19,703 nt of DNA from JBFMCU01 sp964428225 (GTDB lineage Bacteria; Planctomycetota; UBA1135; GCA-002686595), in NCBI GenBank assembly GCA_964428225.1, contig CAYRXS010000117.1, forward strand, positions 1-19,703. The letters run 5' to 3'. Positions within the stretch are counted from its first letter, which is position 1. Each line of letters opens with the position of its first letter. This document shows positions 8,078-15,782 of the stretch, piece by piece. The notes beneath the pieces were generated by a model. It was not told the origin of the DNA, made no database searches, and saw only the letters and a program-made list of their open reading frames with translations. The position numbers and the translations under genes were made by a program.

Positions 8078-10207
8078 ATGTCGACGTTCCGACTTTCGCG
8101 CGCGGGCGGCCGCGCAGTGGTGGCCGCGCTCCTGGCGGTGCTCACGGGCTCGCCGGGCCTCCCGGGCGACGAGGGGTCCGACGGCTGGAGGCTCACGTGT
8201 CGCGACGGCGATCGCGCGGTGAGCGTTCTTCGTCCCTGCGCCGCCTTCGCCCTCGAGCCGGGACAGACGGTGCATCCGGAGAACGAGCGGTCGGTATTCG
8301 AGGCGCGGTTCGAGGGCGGGCTGACCGTCCTCGACGACGGAGCCTACCGGTTCGGGCTCGAGGTCGCCGGGGGAGACGCGGAGCTCCGCGTGGCCTCCGA
8401 GAACGGCGACGTCCTCGCTCGCCTGGAGACCGGGGACGGCGAGGCGGTCGTCGACGAGCCGGTTTCGTTGCGTGCGGGCATCGTGTCCGTGCGGGTCGAC
8501 TTCCGACGCCGCGAGGACGCTCCGGCGCGGTTGCGCACCCTCTGGGAGCTCCTGCCCTCGGAGACCGGCGGCTTTCCGCTCGAACCGATTCCCTCCACGG
8601 AGGTGCGTCCGCCCGGGTCGCCGGCCACGCCCGCGGAGCGCCGCGCTCGGGGACGGGCGCTCGTGGAGCGCAAGGGGTGCGCGGGTTGCCACGTTTCCGA
8701 GACCGGCCCGAACGTCCTGCGCCGTCGCTTCGCCCCGATGCTCGAAGGGGTCGCCGATCGTCTGTCTCCCTCGTGGATGGAGCGCTGGATACGTGATCCG
8801 CGCGAAGTGAAGCCCGGGGCCGACATGCCCACCCTCTTCGCGGACGAGGAGCTCGCGGAGAACGAGGTGCGCGCGCTCGTCCACTTCCTGACGAGCCGCC
8901 GCGAGGATCCCGCGTCCGCGCCGCCGTCCGCGGAAGCCGATCCCGACCTCGGCCGTCGGCTGTACCATGCCGTGGGATGCGTTCCCTGCCACGGGGCTCT
9001 CGCCTCGCCGGCGGAGGTGTTCGCGGACGAGGAGCTGCCGGGCGAGATCCCGGACGCCGAGGTGATCGCGCCCTTCCTCGGCCCGGAGGCGAAGTGGAGC
9101 GCGCGCGGCCTCGTGTCCTTCCTGCGCGATCCCGTCGCGATTCGTCCTCGCGGACGCATGCCCTCGTCCGACCTGTCCGAGGCGGAGGCCGGCGCGATCG
9201 CCGCGTATCTGCTCGCGCGGTGGGGAGAGGCCGAGCCCCCCCTCGATCCCGAGTCCGCGCTCGCCGAGCGAGGACGCAAGCTGTACGCCTCGAAGTCGTG
9301 CCGGTCGTGTCACGATCCCCTGGGACTGACCCTGTCGGAGCCCTCTCGTCCGTCGATGGAGGCGGTCCGGAGCGCGCCGGATGCCGGCTGCGCGTCGGCG
9401 CCGGTCGGCCGAGCGCCGCGCTACGACCTCTCGGACGACGAGCGCGCGCGGCTGGCCGAGGGGCTCGCGTCGATTCCGGACGTGGTGGACGCCGGCGCCC
9501 CCATCGACGAGGCGGCGACGACGTTCGAGCGGCTCGGCTGCCTCGCGTGCCATGAGCAGGACGGGATCGGCGGGCCGCCCGAGCCGTTCCGCGTCTACTT
9601 CACGAACACGTTCGAGGGTGAGGACCTCCTGGACGAAGGTCGCCTCGCTCCGGATCTGACGGGGACCGCCTTTCGGTTGACGAGCGAGGGGACCCGGCGC
9701 GCGCTCGTGGACGGGGCGCGCGCTCGTCCATACCTGGACCTGCGCATGCCGCGATTCGGAGCGGGGAACGTCGAGGCCCTGGTCGAGCAGCTCCCGCGTC
9801 GCGAGGGGATCGTCGCCGACGAGGATGTCGAGGCGCCGGAGGCCACGGACGAGGCGATCGAGACCGGGCGTCGGCTCCTCGGGCGCGACCAGCTCGCGTG
9901 TATCACCTGTCACGTCTATCGCGACCGGCCGCCGGTGACCACGCCGGGGCCGGCGTTCACGAGCTTCGCGGAGCGCATCCGGTACGAGTGGTTCCGCGCC
10001 TACATCCAGAACCCCCAGCGCTACAAGCTCGGCAGCCGCATGCCCGACTTCGGCACGGGGGGTGTGAGCACGCTCGCCGAGGTCTACGATGGTGACCTCC
10101 GGCGACAGGGCGAGGCCATCTGGGCGTACCTGAGCCTCGGCGAGCTCGCGCCTCCACCGGAGGGTGTGGAACCGGAGGAAGACCGATCGGACTCCAAGGG
10201 AAGGTGA
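8078..10207 (+). CDS. Exported pentaheme cytochrome c with N-terminal PA14-like domain
   Basis: A 709-residue protein starting at ATG 8078; an in-frame TTG at 8069 adds only three residues. The hydrophobic stretch AVVAALLAVLTG serves as a signal peptide or anchor. Residues about 36-180 resemble a PA14-type beta domain (LDDGAYRFGLEVAGGDAELRVASENG), usually involved in carbohydrate binding. Five CXXCH heme-binding motifs follow, at Cys201, Cys301, Cys408, Cys488 and Cys608. Each sits in a class-I-like cytochrome module. Downstream MP motifs (ADMPTLF, GRMPSSDL, LRMPRFG, SRMPDFG) could supply axial methionines. The protein presumably carries electrons in the periplasm. The next gene starts 4 nt after its stop, so the two are co-transcribed and translationally coupled. 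It may accept electrons from a sugar 3-dehydrogenase or similar enzyme, but no such dehydrogenase is in the window (inference). Confidence 0.85.
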   Translation: MSTFRLSRAGGRAVVAALLAVLTGSPGLPGDEGSDGWRLTCRDGDRAVSVLRPCAAFALEPGQTVHPENERSVFEARFEGGLTVLDDGAYRFGLEVAGGDAELRVASENGDVLARLETGDGEAVVDEPVSLRAGIVSVRVDFRRREDAPARLRTLWELLPSETGGFPLEPIPSTEVRPPGSPATPAERRARGRALVERKGCAGCHVSETGPNVLRRRFAPMLEGVADRLSPSWMERWIRDPREVKPGADMPTLFADEELAENEVRALVHFLTSRREDPASAPPSAEADPDLGRRLYHAVGCVPCHGALASPAEVFADEELPGEIPDAEVIAPFLGPEAKWSARGLVSFLRDPVAIRPRGRMPSSDLSEAEAGAIAAYLLARWGEAEPPLDPESALAERGRKLYASKSCRSCHDPLGLTLSEPSRPSMEAVRSAPDAGCASAPVGRAPRYDLSDDERARLAEGLASIPDVVDAGAPIDEAATTFERLGCLACHEQDGIGGPPEPFRVYFTNTFEGEDLLDEGRLAPDLTGTAFRLTSEGTRRALVDGARARPYLDLRMPRFGAGNVEALVEQLPRREGIVADEDVEAPEATDEAIETGRRLLGRDQLACITCHVYRDRPPVTTPGPAFTSFAERIRYEWFRAYIQNPQRYKLGSRMPDFGTGGVSTLAEVYDGDLRRQGEAIWAYLSLGELAPPPEGVEPEEDRSDSKGR

Positions 10208-10211
10208 ACCC

Positions 10212-11591
10212 ATGATGTCTCTCGCATTGCCGTTGCTGTCGTCCGTCGTCTCCCTCCTGGCTCCCGTGCAGGACGGGGCGGCTCCCGAGGCGCGCGAGAT
10301 TCCCCGCGTCCTGTTCCTCACCCACTCTGCGGGGGCCGTGCACGGCGTCGTTCGCCGTTCAGCCCCGGACGAGCTCTCGCACGCCGAGGCGCAGCTCGTG
10401 GAGGCCGCTGCCGGGAAGCTCGAGGTGGTCGCGACCCAGGACTGCGGGATGATCCGTCGCGACGTCCTCGACGAATTCGCCGCGGTGGTGTTCTACACGA
10501 CCGGCGAGCTGCCGATCGCACCGGAGAACCTCCAGGGTCTGATCGACTGGATCCACGAGGGAGGTGCCTTCGTAGGGGTGCACTCCGCGACCGACACGCT
10601 GTACGAGTTCGCTCCGTACATGGAGCTCGTCGCGGGGCGGTTCAGCGGGCATCCGTGGCATCAGGACGTTCGGATCCGTGTGGAGGATCGTGCGCATCCC
10701 GCGGTCGCGCACCTCGGCGACGCTCTGACCATCACCGACGAGATCTACCAGTTCCCGAATTTGACCCGCCATCCCGTGCGGGTGCTGCTCTCGCTCGATC
10801 CTTCTTCGGTGGATATCACGAAGGGCGCCCGTGAGGACGAGGACTACGCCATCGCCTGGTGCCGGGACTGGGGCCGGGGTCGGGTGTTCTACACCGCCCT
10901 CGGTCATCGCCCCGAGGTGTGGCAGGCTCCGCCCTTCCTCGAGCACTTGATCCAGGGGATCCGCTGGGCGATCGACGGGCCGGACTACTCGCCTCCGCCG
11001 CCGCCGGGCGCCGTTGCGCTGTTCGACGGCGATGATCTCTCCGCCTGGACCCACCGCAAGGGTGGAGGCGACGCGAAGTGGAAGCTGCTCGACGGAGCGA
11101 TGGAGGTCGTGCCGGGAACGAGCGACCTGCTCTCACGCGAGGAATTCGCGGACGGCTTCTACCACGTCGAGTTCATGGTCCCTCTCATGCCCGACGCGAG
11201 CGGGCAGGGACGCGGCAACAGCGGAGTCTACATGATGGGCCGCTACGAGGTGCAGATCCTCGACTCGTTCGGGCTCGAGCAGGGCATGGGCGACTGCGGC
11301 TCGGTCTACGGCCAGCGTATCGCCGACCTGAACGCCTGCCGCAAGCCGGGGCGCTGGCAGGCCTACGACATCGAGTTCCGGGGACCGCGCTTCGACGACG
11401 CGGGCGCCAAGACCGAGAACGCCCGCATGAAGGTGTGGCACAACGGCCGGCTCGTCCACCCCGAGTTCGAGGTGACCGGCACGACTACCGCCGGTCTTCC
11501 CGGCCCGGAGCTGCCCCTCGCGCCCCTGCTCCTGCAGGACCACGGGAACCAGGTGCGTTACCGCAACGTCTGGGTGGTGCCGCGGAAGTAG
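10212..11591 (+). CDS. Exported ThuA - DUF1080 (3-keto-disaccharide hydrolase type) fusion protein
   Basis: A 459-residue protein. The Shine-Dalgarno-like GGGAAGG at 10198-10204 overlaps the cytochrome stop codon, placing the start at ATG 10212 (or ATG 10215). The N-terminus MMSLALPLLSSVVSLLAP is a signal peptide. Residues about 27-254 are a ThuA domain, a class-I glutamine-amidotransferase-like fold linked to trehalose and other sugar use. Recognisable parts are RVLFLTHSAGAVHG, LIDWIHEGGAFVGVHSATDT, GRFSGHPWHQ and GRVFYTALGHRPE. A Pro-rich linker (SPPPPPG) leads to a DUF1080 domain (about 264-459) with ALFDGDDLSAW, GNSGVYMMGRYEVQILDSFG and PLLLQDHGNQVRYRNVWV. DUF1080 members include 3-keto-glycoside hydrolases with a concanavalin-like jelly roll. 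It likely acts on sugars in the periplasm together with the cytochrome (inference). The gene ends 7 bp from the convergent operon. Confidence 0.88.
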   Translation: MMSLALPLLSSVVSLLAPVQDGAAPEAREIPRVLFLTHSAGAVHGVVRRSAPDELSHAEAQLVEAAAGKLEVVATQDCGMIRRDVLDEFAAVVFYTTGELPIAPENLQGLIDWIHEGGAFVGVHSATDTLYEFAPYMELVAGRFSGHPWHQDVRIRVEDRAHPAVAHLGDALTITDEIYQFPNLTRHPVRVLLSLDPSSVDITKGAREDEDYAIAWCRDWGRGRVFYTALGHRPEVWQAPPFLEHLIQGIRWAIDGPDYSPPPPPGAVALFDGDDLSAWTHRKGGGDAKWKLLDGAMEVVPGTSDLLSREEFADGFYHVEFMVPLMPDASGQGRGNSGVYMMGRYEVQILDSFGLEQGMGDCGSVYGQRIADLNACRKPGRWQAYDIEFRGPRFDDAGAKTENARMKVWHNGRLVHPEFEVTGTTTAGLPGPELPLAPLLLQDHGNQVRYRNVWVVPRK

Positions 11592-11598
11592 CGCCCGC

Positions 11599-12012
11599 TC
11601 AGGCGGCGAGCACCCTGGCGATCGTCTCGAGGAAGGAGTCGCGGTCGATTGGCTTGCTGATGAACTCCTGGGGAGGCGGCACTTGCTTGCGCGTCTCCAG
11701 GAACTTGCGGAAGGGCTCCGGGTCGCCGCCCTTGCCGGTCACCGCGGTGACCACGACCACCTTGACCGATTCGTATTCCGGCTGGTCCCTCAGCTCGCGA
11801 TAGAAACGGACCCCGGACTTCTTCGGCATCGTGACGTCCAGGCAGACCAGGTCGGGGGCGGAGCTCTTCACTTGCTCCATCGCCTCCTCGCCGTTCATGG
11901 CGGTGGACGTCTCGTACCCGTGATCCTGAAGAAGGGCTTCCAGGTACTTCACGATGCTGAGCTCGTCGTCGACGATGAGGATCTTCTTGCCATTCATGTT
12001 CGAGGGGGGCAC
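11599..12012 (-). CDS. Single-domain response regulator (CheY-like receiver), last gene of the redox operon
   Basis: A 137-residue receiver with no output domain. The acidic pocket is Asp15/Asp16 (ILIVDDE), the phospho-acceptor is Asp59 (LVCLDVTMPKKSG), the switch Thr is Thr89 (VVVTA) and the conserved Lys is Lys120 (FISKPID). The start is chosen as GTG at 12012 because AGGAGG at 12021-12026 lies 8 nt before it. The ATG at 11997, giving MNGKKILIV, would be 23 nt from that site but is a possible alternative. It is related to the receiver upstream (shared MPK-SG and KP- motifs), so the pair looks like an old duplication. It presumably takes phosphate from the kinase at 12612-13778 and acts through protein contacts or a phosphorelay rather than DNA binding. 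In Desulfovibrio, hmc operons are likewise followed by a receiver-only regulator, rrf1 (recalled). Confidence 0.88.
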   Translation of the reverse strand: MPPSNMNGKKILIVDDELSIVKYLEALLQDHGYETSTAMNGEEAMEQVKSSAPDLVCLDVTMPKKSGVRFYRELRDQPEYESVKVVVVTAVTGKGGDPEPFRKFLETRKQVPPPQEFISKPIDRDSFLETIARVLAA

Positions 12013-12020
12013 TGGGACCA

Positions 12021-12026
12021 CCTCCT
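12021..12026 (-). promoter_or_regulatory. Ribosome binding site deciding a GTG start
   Basis: AGGAGG on the minus strand, 8 nt before the GTG at 12012. This spacing favours the GTG over the downstream ATG at 11997 as start of the last receiver gene. Confidence 0.6.
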
Positions 12027-12071
12027 TTTCTGGGCGGATCGCGGAGCGTGGGCGCCGCGAGGTTCTTGTAG

Positions 12072-12599
12072 TCAGTCGTCCTTGCGTTGCTTCAGGATCT
12101 CGAGAGCCTTGCGAAGGGCCTCGGGACTCGCTCCCTGCATCTGGTTCCCCAGCTCTTCCTTGAGCTGGACCTTGTCTACCGCGTCCTCCGTCTCTTCCAT
12201 CCCGAGGGCACGCTGGATGCTGCGGACGTAGGTCATCGGTCGCACCGGCTTCTCGAGGTACGTCCCCGGTCCGGAGATGATCCCGTGCTCGAGCAGGTCG
12301 TTCAGGGCGTCCTTGCCGAGCTCGTCGCGGGCGTGCGCGGTCACGACGAGGACCGGTATCCGGGACAGTTCCTTGTCCCGCTTCAGGTCGAAGAGGAGCC
12401 GGTGACCGGACCTCTTGGGCATGATCAGGTCCAGCGAGACGAGGTCGGGCCGATGGCTCTTGATCATCTCGAAGGCCTGCTCTCCGTCCTCCGCGGTGAG
12501 GACCTCGAATCCCGCGTCCTCGAGGACCGACTTGAGGTATCCCCGGACGTTCGGCTCGTCGTCGACCACCAGGATCGTCTTCTTCTGTTCGGATTCCAC
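12072..12599 (-). CDS. Response regulator with receiver domain and short helical tail
   Basis: A 175-residue protein. The receiver domain (about 6-134) has Asp13/Asp14 (ILVVDDEPNVRGYL), phospho-acceptor Asp57 (LVSLDLIMPKRSG), Thr87 (VLVVTAHA) and Lys117 (TYLEKPVRP). About 40 residues follow (135-175), acidic then basic and probably helical (EETEDAVDKVQLKEELGNQ... ALEILKQRKDD). They match no DNA-binding domain I know and may be a docking tail. The GTG start at 12599 has a good Shine-Dalgarno AGAGGAG at 12607-12613, spaced 7 nt, which overlaps the kinase stop codon, so the two genes are translationally coupled. It is a likely first phospho-acceptor of the adjacent kinase. A 59-nt gap separates it from the second receiver. 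Confidence 0.88.
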   Translation of the reverse strand: MESEQKKTILVVDDEPNVRGYLKSVLEDAGFEVLTAEDGEQAFEMIKSHRPDLVSLDLIMPKRSGHRLLFDLKRDKELSRIPVLVVTAHARDELGKDALNDLLEHGIISGPGTYLEKPVRPMTYVRSIQRALGMEETEDAVDKVQLKEELGNQMQGASPEALRKALEILKQRKDD

Positions 12600-12611
12600 G
12601 TTCGTTCTCCT

Positions 12612-13778
12612 CTAGCTTTGGATCGAGTCCTGTACCGGAGCCTGTTCTTCGCGATCCCCTTCCTCCTGCGGAGTGGGAAGACGATCCCGGGGAAACTCGA
12701 GTCGGAAGACCGATCCTTTCCCCTTCTCGGATTCGAACGAAACCGTGCCGCCGTGCTCCTGGGCGATCTTGCTCGTCGTCAGCAGCCCCAGACCGGTTCC
12801 CTTTCCCGAGGTCTTGGTCGAGAAGAAGTTGGTGAAGACCTTCTGCTTGACCTCGTAGTCCATGCCTAGGCCGTCGTCCGTCACCTCGTAGATGAGCACG
12901 CCCTTGCACTCGCGGGTCGACAGCTTCACGTGGCCCATCGGATCGTCGCTCGTCTCGCAGGCGTCGATCGCGTTCGAGACGAGGTTGACCAGGCACGTGT
13001 GAATCGCGTTCTCGTCCATGTACGCCGGGTCGAGGGTCCCGTCGAGGTTTCCGCTCAGCTCGATTCCCGCCAGGCGCGCCGTCTCTCGATAGAGGTCGAG
13101 CACCTTGGTCGCGGGGGAGTTCGGGTCGGTGAGCTTGACGACCGGTCGCCTTCCCTTCGAGAACTCGAGGAACTCCTTCACGAAGGACGAGATCCGGGCG
13201 ACGTTCTCCTCGAGGATCTGCCAGCCCTCGAGCAGCCGTTCGGGATTCCCCTGCTCGATGCCGGAGCGCGCCATGTACATGCCGCCGTCCAAGCCCATCA
13301 GGAGGTTCTTGATGCCGTGGGCCAGACCGGCCACCGTTTGCCCCACCACCGCCAGGCGTTCCGCCTCGAGCTTCTCCGATTCGAGGCTCTTGGTGTACGT
13401 GATGTCCGTGGACATCTCGATGATGAACGGGATGCTCCCGTCGGGACGGACGATGGGCACCACGCGCACGAGGTAGTACGTCGGCTGCCCGTCGGCCAGG
13501 ATTCCCTCTTCCTCCCGCACGCGGATGCGGCCGTCCTCGAACGTGTGGGCCGCGTTGCACATCCGGCACCGCTCGGAACGCCCCTTGTACACCTCGTGGC
13601 AGAACTGGTTCTGCCAGTCCCCGTAGGCGGATTCGAAGGCGCGGTTCGCCTCGATGATCCGGTAGTGTCGGTTGATGACGCTGATCCGCACCGGAACCTG
13701 GTCCCAGAGCTTGGTTCGGACCCAGTTGCCGATGTCGGCGGCGTCGGTCGTCGCGGGAACCTTCGGGTGGCTGGACAC
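12612..13778 (-). CDS. Cytoplasmic PAS-domain sensor histidine kinase
   Basis: A 388-residue soluble kinase without transmembrane segments. The PAS domain spans about residues 22-127 (VPVRISVINRHYRIIEANRA ... IIEMSTDIT). It contains a Cys cluster, Cys60, Cys71 and Cys74 (FCHEVYKGRSERCRMC), of a kind I recall in PAS domains of anaerobe kinases; whether it binds metal is open. The dimerisation/phospho-acceptor region has His154 in GLAHGIKNLL. The HATPase domain has the N-box around Asn269 (LVNLVSNAIDAC), G1 DDGLGMD at 301-307 and G2 GKGTGLGL at 325-332. The start is GTG 13778, 8 nt after AGGAGGAG, which itself lies in the last codons of the NrfD-cytochrome gene. Its place inside the operon suggests that it senses cytoplasmic redox state or activity linked to the complex (inference). 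Its likely partners are the two receivers just downstream. Confidence 0.9.
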   Translation of the reverse strand: MSSHPKVPATTDAADIGNWVRTKLWDQVPVRISVINRHYRIIEANRAFESAYGDWQNQFCHEVYKGRSERCRMCNAAHTFEDGRIRVREEEGILADGQPTYYLVRVVPIVRPDGSIPFIIEMSTDITYTKSLESEKLEAERLAVVGQTVAGLAHGIKNLLMGLDGGMYMARSGIEQGNPERLLEGWQILEENVARISSFVKEFLEFSKGRRPVVKLTDPNSPATKVLDLYRETARLAGIELSGNLDGTLDPAYMDENAIHTCLVNLVSNAIDACETSDDPMGHVKLSTRECKGVLIYEVTDDGLGMDYEVKQKVFTNFFSTKTSGKGTGLGLLTTSKIAQEHGGTVSFESEKGKGSVFRLEFPRDRLPTPQEEGDREEQAPVQDSIQS

Positions 13779-13783
13779 GGGGA

Positions 13784-15775
13784 TCACTCCTCCTCGGCGC
13801 CGTTGACGACGTAGGGGCCGAGCTTGCGAAGATCGGCGCCCTCGGCGTCGCGGTGACAGTTGAGACACTCGGCGAACTCCGCGGGGTACGCCTCCGGCTC
13901 CTCCGCGATCTTCTCCTCGTGGCACCGGATGCACAGCTCGTGCATCGCGGTCATGTAGCCGACTGCGAATCCGGTCAAACCCTCCTCGGGAGGCGCGACG
14001 CGCGAGCCCTCGACGGTCATGTCGGCGTGGCACTCGCGACAGGCCAGCGCGGTCTCCCGCGTCTTGGCCGCGCTCGGATCTTCGTGGCAGCGAACGCAAC
14101 CCTCGTCCTCCTCGAGGTGGAGGACGTGCGACACGTGATCGAACGTATCCGTCACCGAGTACATGTCCCGGTGGCACGAGTGGCACTCCGACCGGACCTC
14201 GAAGGGAAGGTTCTGGTGGTGGCAGAGGACGCAGGAGGCGTCGCCCCCCAGCTCCTCGCCGTGCATGGCGTGATCGAAGAGAACGATCCGCCCGTCCCGG
14301 TTGCCGTCGAGCACCATGAGGGACCTGCGGACGGCTCCGGAATCCTCGCTCGCGTTCGCGTCGGCGATGAGGTACTCGTGGCCGAACGGATTCCCGCGCT
14401 CCTGGACGATCACCTCGACCGCCCGCGGGGGCGATACGGGCGTGGGCAGCGGCCGGGAGCCGTACAGGGCCTCCGCGGGAAGGAAGGCCATGGCCAGGGA
14501 CGCGCCGATCAGCGCGGCCAGCGAGTACCGGCGGGGCCCCGCGAGGGATTCCGGCAGGATCAGGGCGAAGCTCTGCGGGGAGAAGGCCGCCGAGGGGACG
14601 CGCGGGCGAGCCGGCTCACCCTCCTCTCCGAGCGCATCCTCGCGGCCGTCGTCCTCTTCCTCCTCCTCGTACACCCGGAGGTTCTCGACGAAGAAGATGA
14701 AGATCAGGGTCGCTCCCGCCACGATCCCCAGGGTGACCGTGAGCTCCATCCAGGAGGGGAAGTACGAGGCGCCCTCCGGGCGGGCGAAGCCGACGAGACA
14801 GGTGTCGAAGCGGTAGCCGACGATGCCCAGCACGGACAGGACGGCGGCCGAGCCCATGCCCCACGGGTGGCTCCGGATGCGAGGCACCGACAGGAGGATC
14901 ACCGGGATCACCGCGCTGAGTGCGAGCTCGAGGAGGAAGATGAATCCCTCGAACGAGCCGTCGAACGCCGCACCGAGCGAGCCTCGAACCGCGAGGTCGC
15001 CCACGCGAAGGACGAAGTACAGAGTGAGAACCACGATCGCGGCGCGTCCGAGCCCCGCGAGCAGGCTCATGCGCAGCCGGTGGCCGAAGAACCAGGCCGA
15101 GAAGCACGACTCCAGGGTCACCGTCATGAGCCCGAGCCCGATCGCGGACACGAAGAACAGGATCCAGATGATCGGGCTGTACCAGAGCTCGTGCAGCCGG
15201 TAGGGAGCGATCAGGAACAGGGACCCCAGCGAGGACTGGTGCAGCGTGGAGAGCACGATGCCCGTGATGACCAGCGGAATCGTGAACCTCGTGAGGACGT
15301 TGCGGATCGTCTTGAAGATCGGCTTCGACAACAGCGGGTGCTCCAGGATCACGGGGCTGAACTCCAGGAACAGCACCGTGAGGTAGAGCATCACGCACAT
15401 CCCTACCTCGAACAGGACCGAATGGTGCTGCGGGTGGACGAAGAAGTTCCACATGTGCCAGGGCATGCCGAGGTCGTACGTGAGCCCCACCGCGACCGCG
15501 GCATATCCGAGCAGCGCGGTCAGGATCGCGGGCCGTACGAACCGGTGGTACCGCTCGAGGTGGAAGATGTGGACGGTGGCGGCCAGCACGAACCCACCGG
15601 CGGCGAGCGCCACGCCCGCCATCACGTCGAACGCGATCCACAGGCCCCACGGGGCGGCGTCCGAGAGGTTCGTCGTCGATCCGAGCCCGCTACGGAAGCG
15701 AGCCACGGTCACCACGGCCAGGAAGCCGACGATCAGCCAGAGGACGGCCTTCACCCATCGTTGCCGAGCGATCAT
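13784..15775 (-). CDS. NrfD-family quinone-interacting membrane subunit fused to a hexaheme cytochrome c
   Basis: A 663-residue two-part protein. Residues 1-365 are an NrfD/PsrC/HybB-type membrane domain with about eight to nine hydrophobic helices. They include SDAAPWGLWIAFDVMAGVAL, WHMWNFFVHPQHHSVLFEVG and SPVILEHPLL. Such subunits exchange electrons with the quinone pool in Hmc, DsrMKJOP (DsrP), Qrc and Act complexes. An acidic linker (about 369-388) is followed by an extra hydrophobic segment (418-433) that could take the chain across the membrane. The C-terminal part (about 495-663) has six CXXCH motifs, at Cys515, Cys531, Cys560, Cys579, Cys615 and Cys637. Histidine-rich stretches (FDHAMH, FDHVSHVLH) give likely bis-His ligation as in cytochrome c3/c7. 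In related systems the cytochrome is a separate protein (DsrJ, HmcA). The gene begins 7 nt after the ferredoxin stop and ends 5 nt before the kinase. Confidence 0.88.
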   Translation of the reverse strand: MIARQRWVKAVLWLIVGFLAVVTVARFRSGLGSTTNLSDAAPWGLWIAFDVMAGVALAAGGFVLAATVHIFHLERYHRFVRPAILTALLGYAAVAVGLTYDLGMPWHMWNFFVHPQHHSVLFEVGMCVMLYLTVLFLEFSPVILEHPLLSKPIFKTIRNVLTRFTIPLVITGIVLSTLHQSSLGSLFLIAPYRLHELWYSPIIWILFFVSAIGLGLMTVTLESCFSAWFFGHRLRMSLLAGLGRAAIVVLTLYFVLRVGDLAVRGSLGAAFDGSFEGFIFLLELALSAVIPVILLSVPRIRSHPWGMGSAAVLSVLGIVGYRFDTCLVGFARPEGASYFPSWMELTVTLGIVAGATLIFIFFVENLRVYEEEEEDDGREDALGEEGEPARPRVPSAAFSPQSFALILPESLAGPRRYSLAALIGASLAMAFLPAEALYGSRPLPTPVSPPRAVEVIVQERGNPFGHEYLIADANASEDSGAVRRSLMVLDGNRDGRIVLFDHAMHGEELGGDASCVLCHHQNLPFEVRSECHSCHRDMYSVTDTFDHVSHVLHLEEDEGCVRCHEDPSAAKTRETALACRECHADMTVEGSRVAPPEEGLTGFAVGYMTAMHELCIRCHEEKIAEEPEAYPAEFAECLNCHRDAEGADLRKLGPYVVNGAEEE
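13787..13794 (-). promoter_or_regulatory. Ribosome binding site embedded in the preceding gene
   Basis: AGGAGGAG on the minus strand encodes the final Glu codons of the NrfD-cytochrome protein and lies 8 nt before the GTG start of the kinase. This fixes that start and implies translational coupling. Confidence 0.6.
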
Positions 15776-15782
15776 CGTTCCG

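Noticed and set aside
11599..13569. A 656-codon open frame joining the last receiver to sequence antisense or out of frame with the kinase
   Set aside because: Only its last part encodes a receiver; the rest is Arg/Gly-rich frame shadow over the kinase and the other response regulator, both with clear domains in their own frames.
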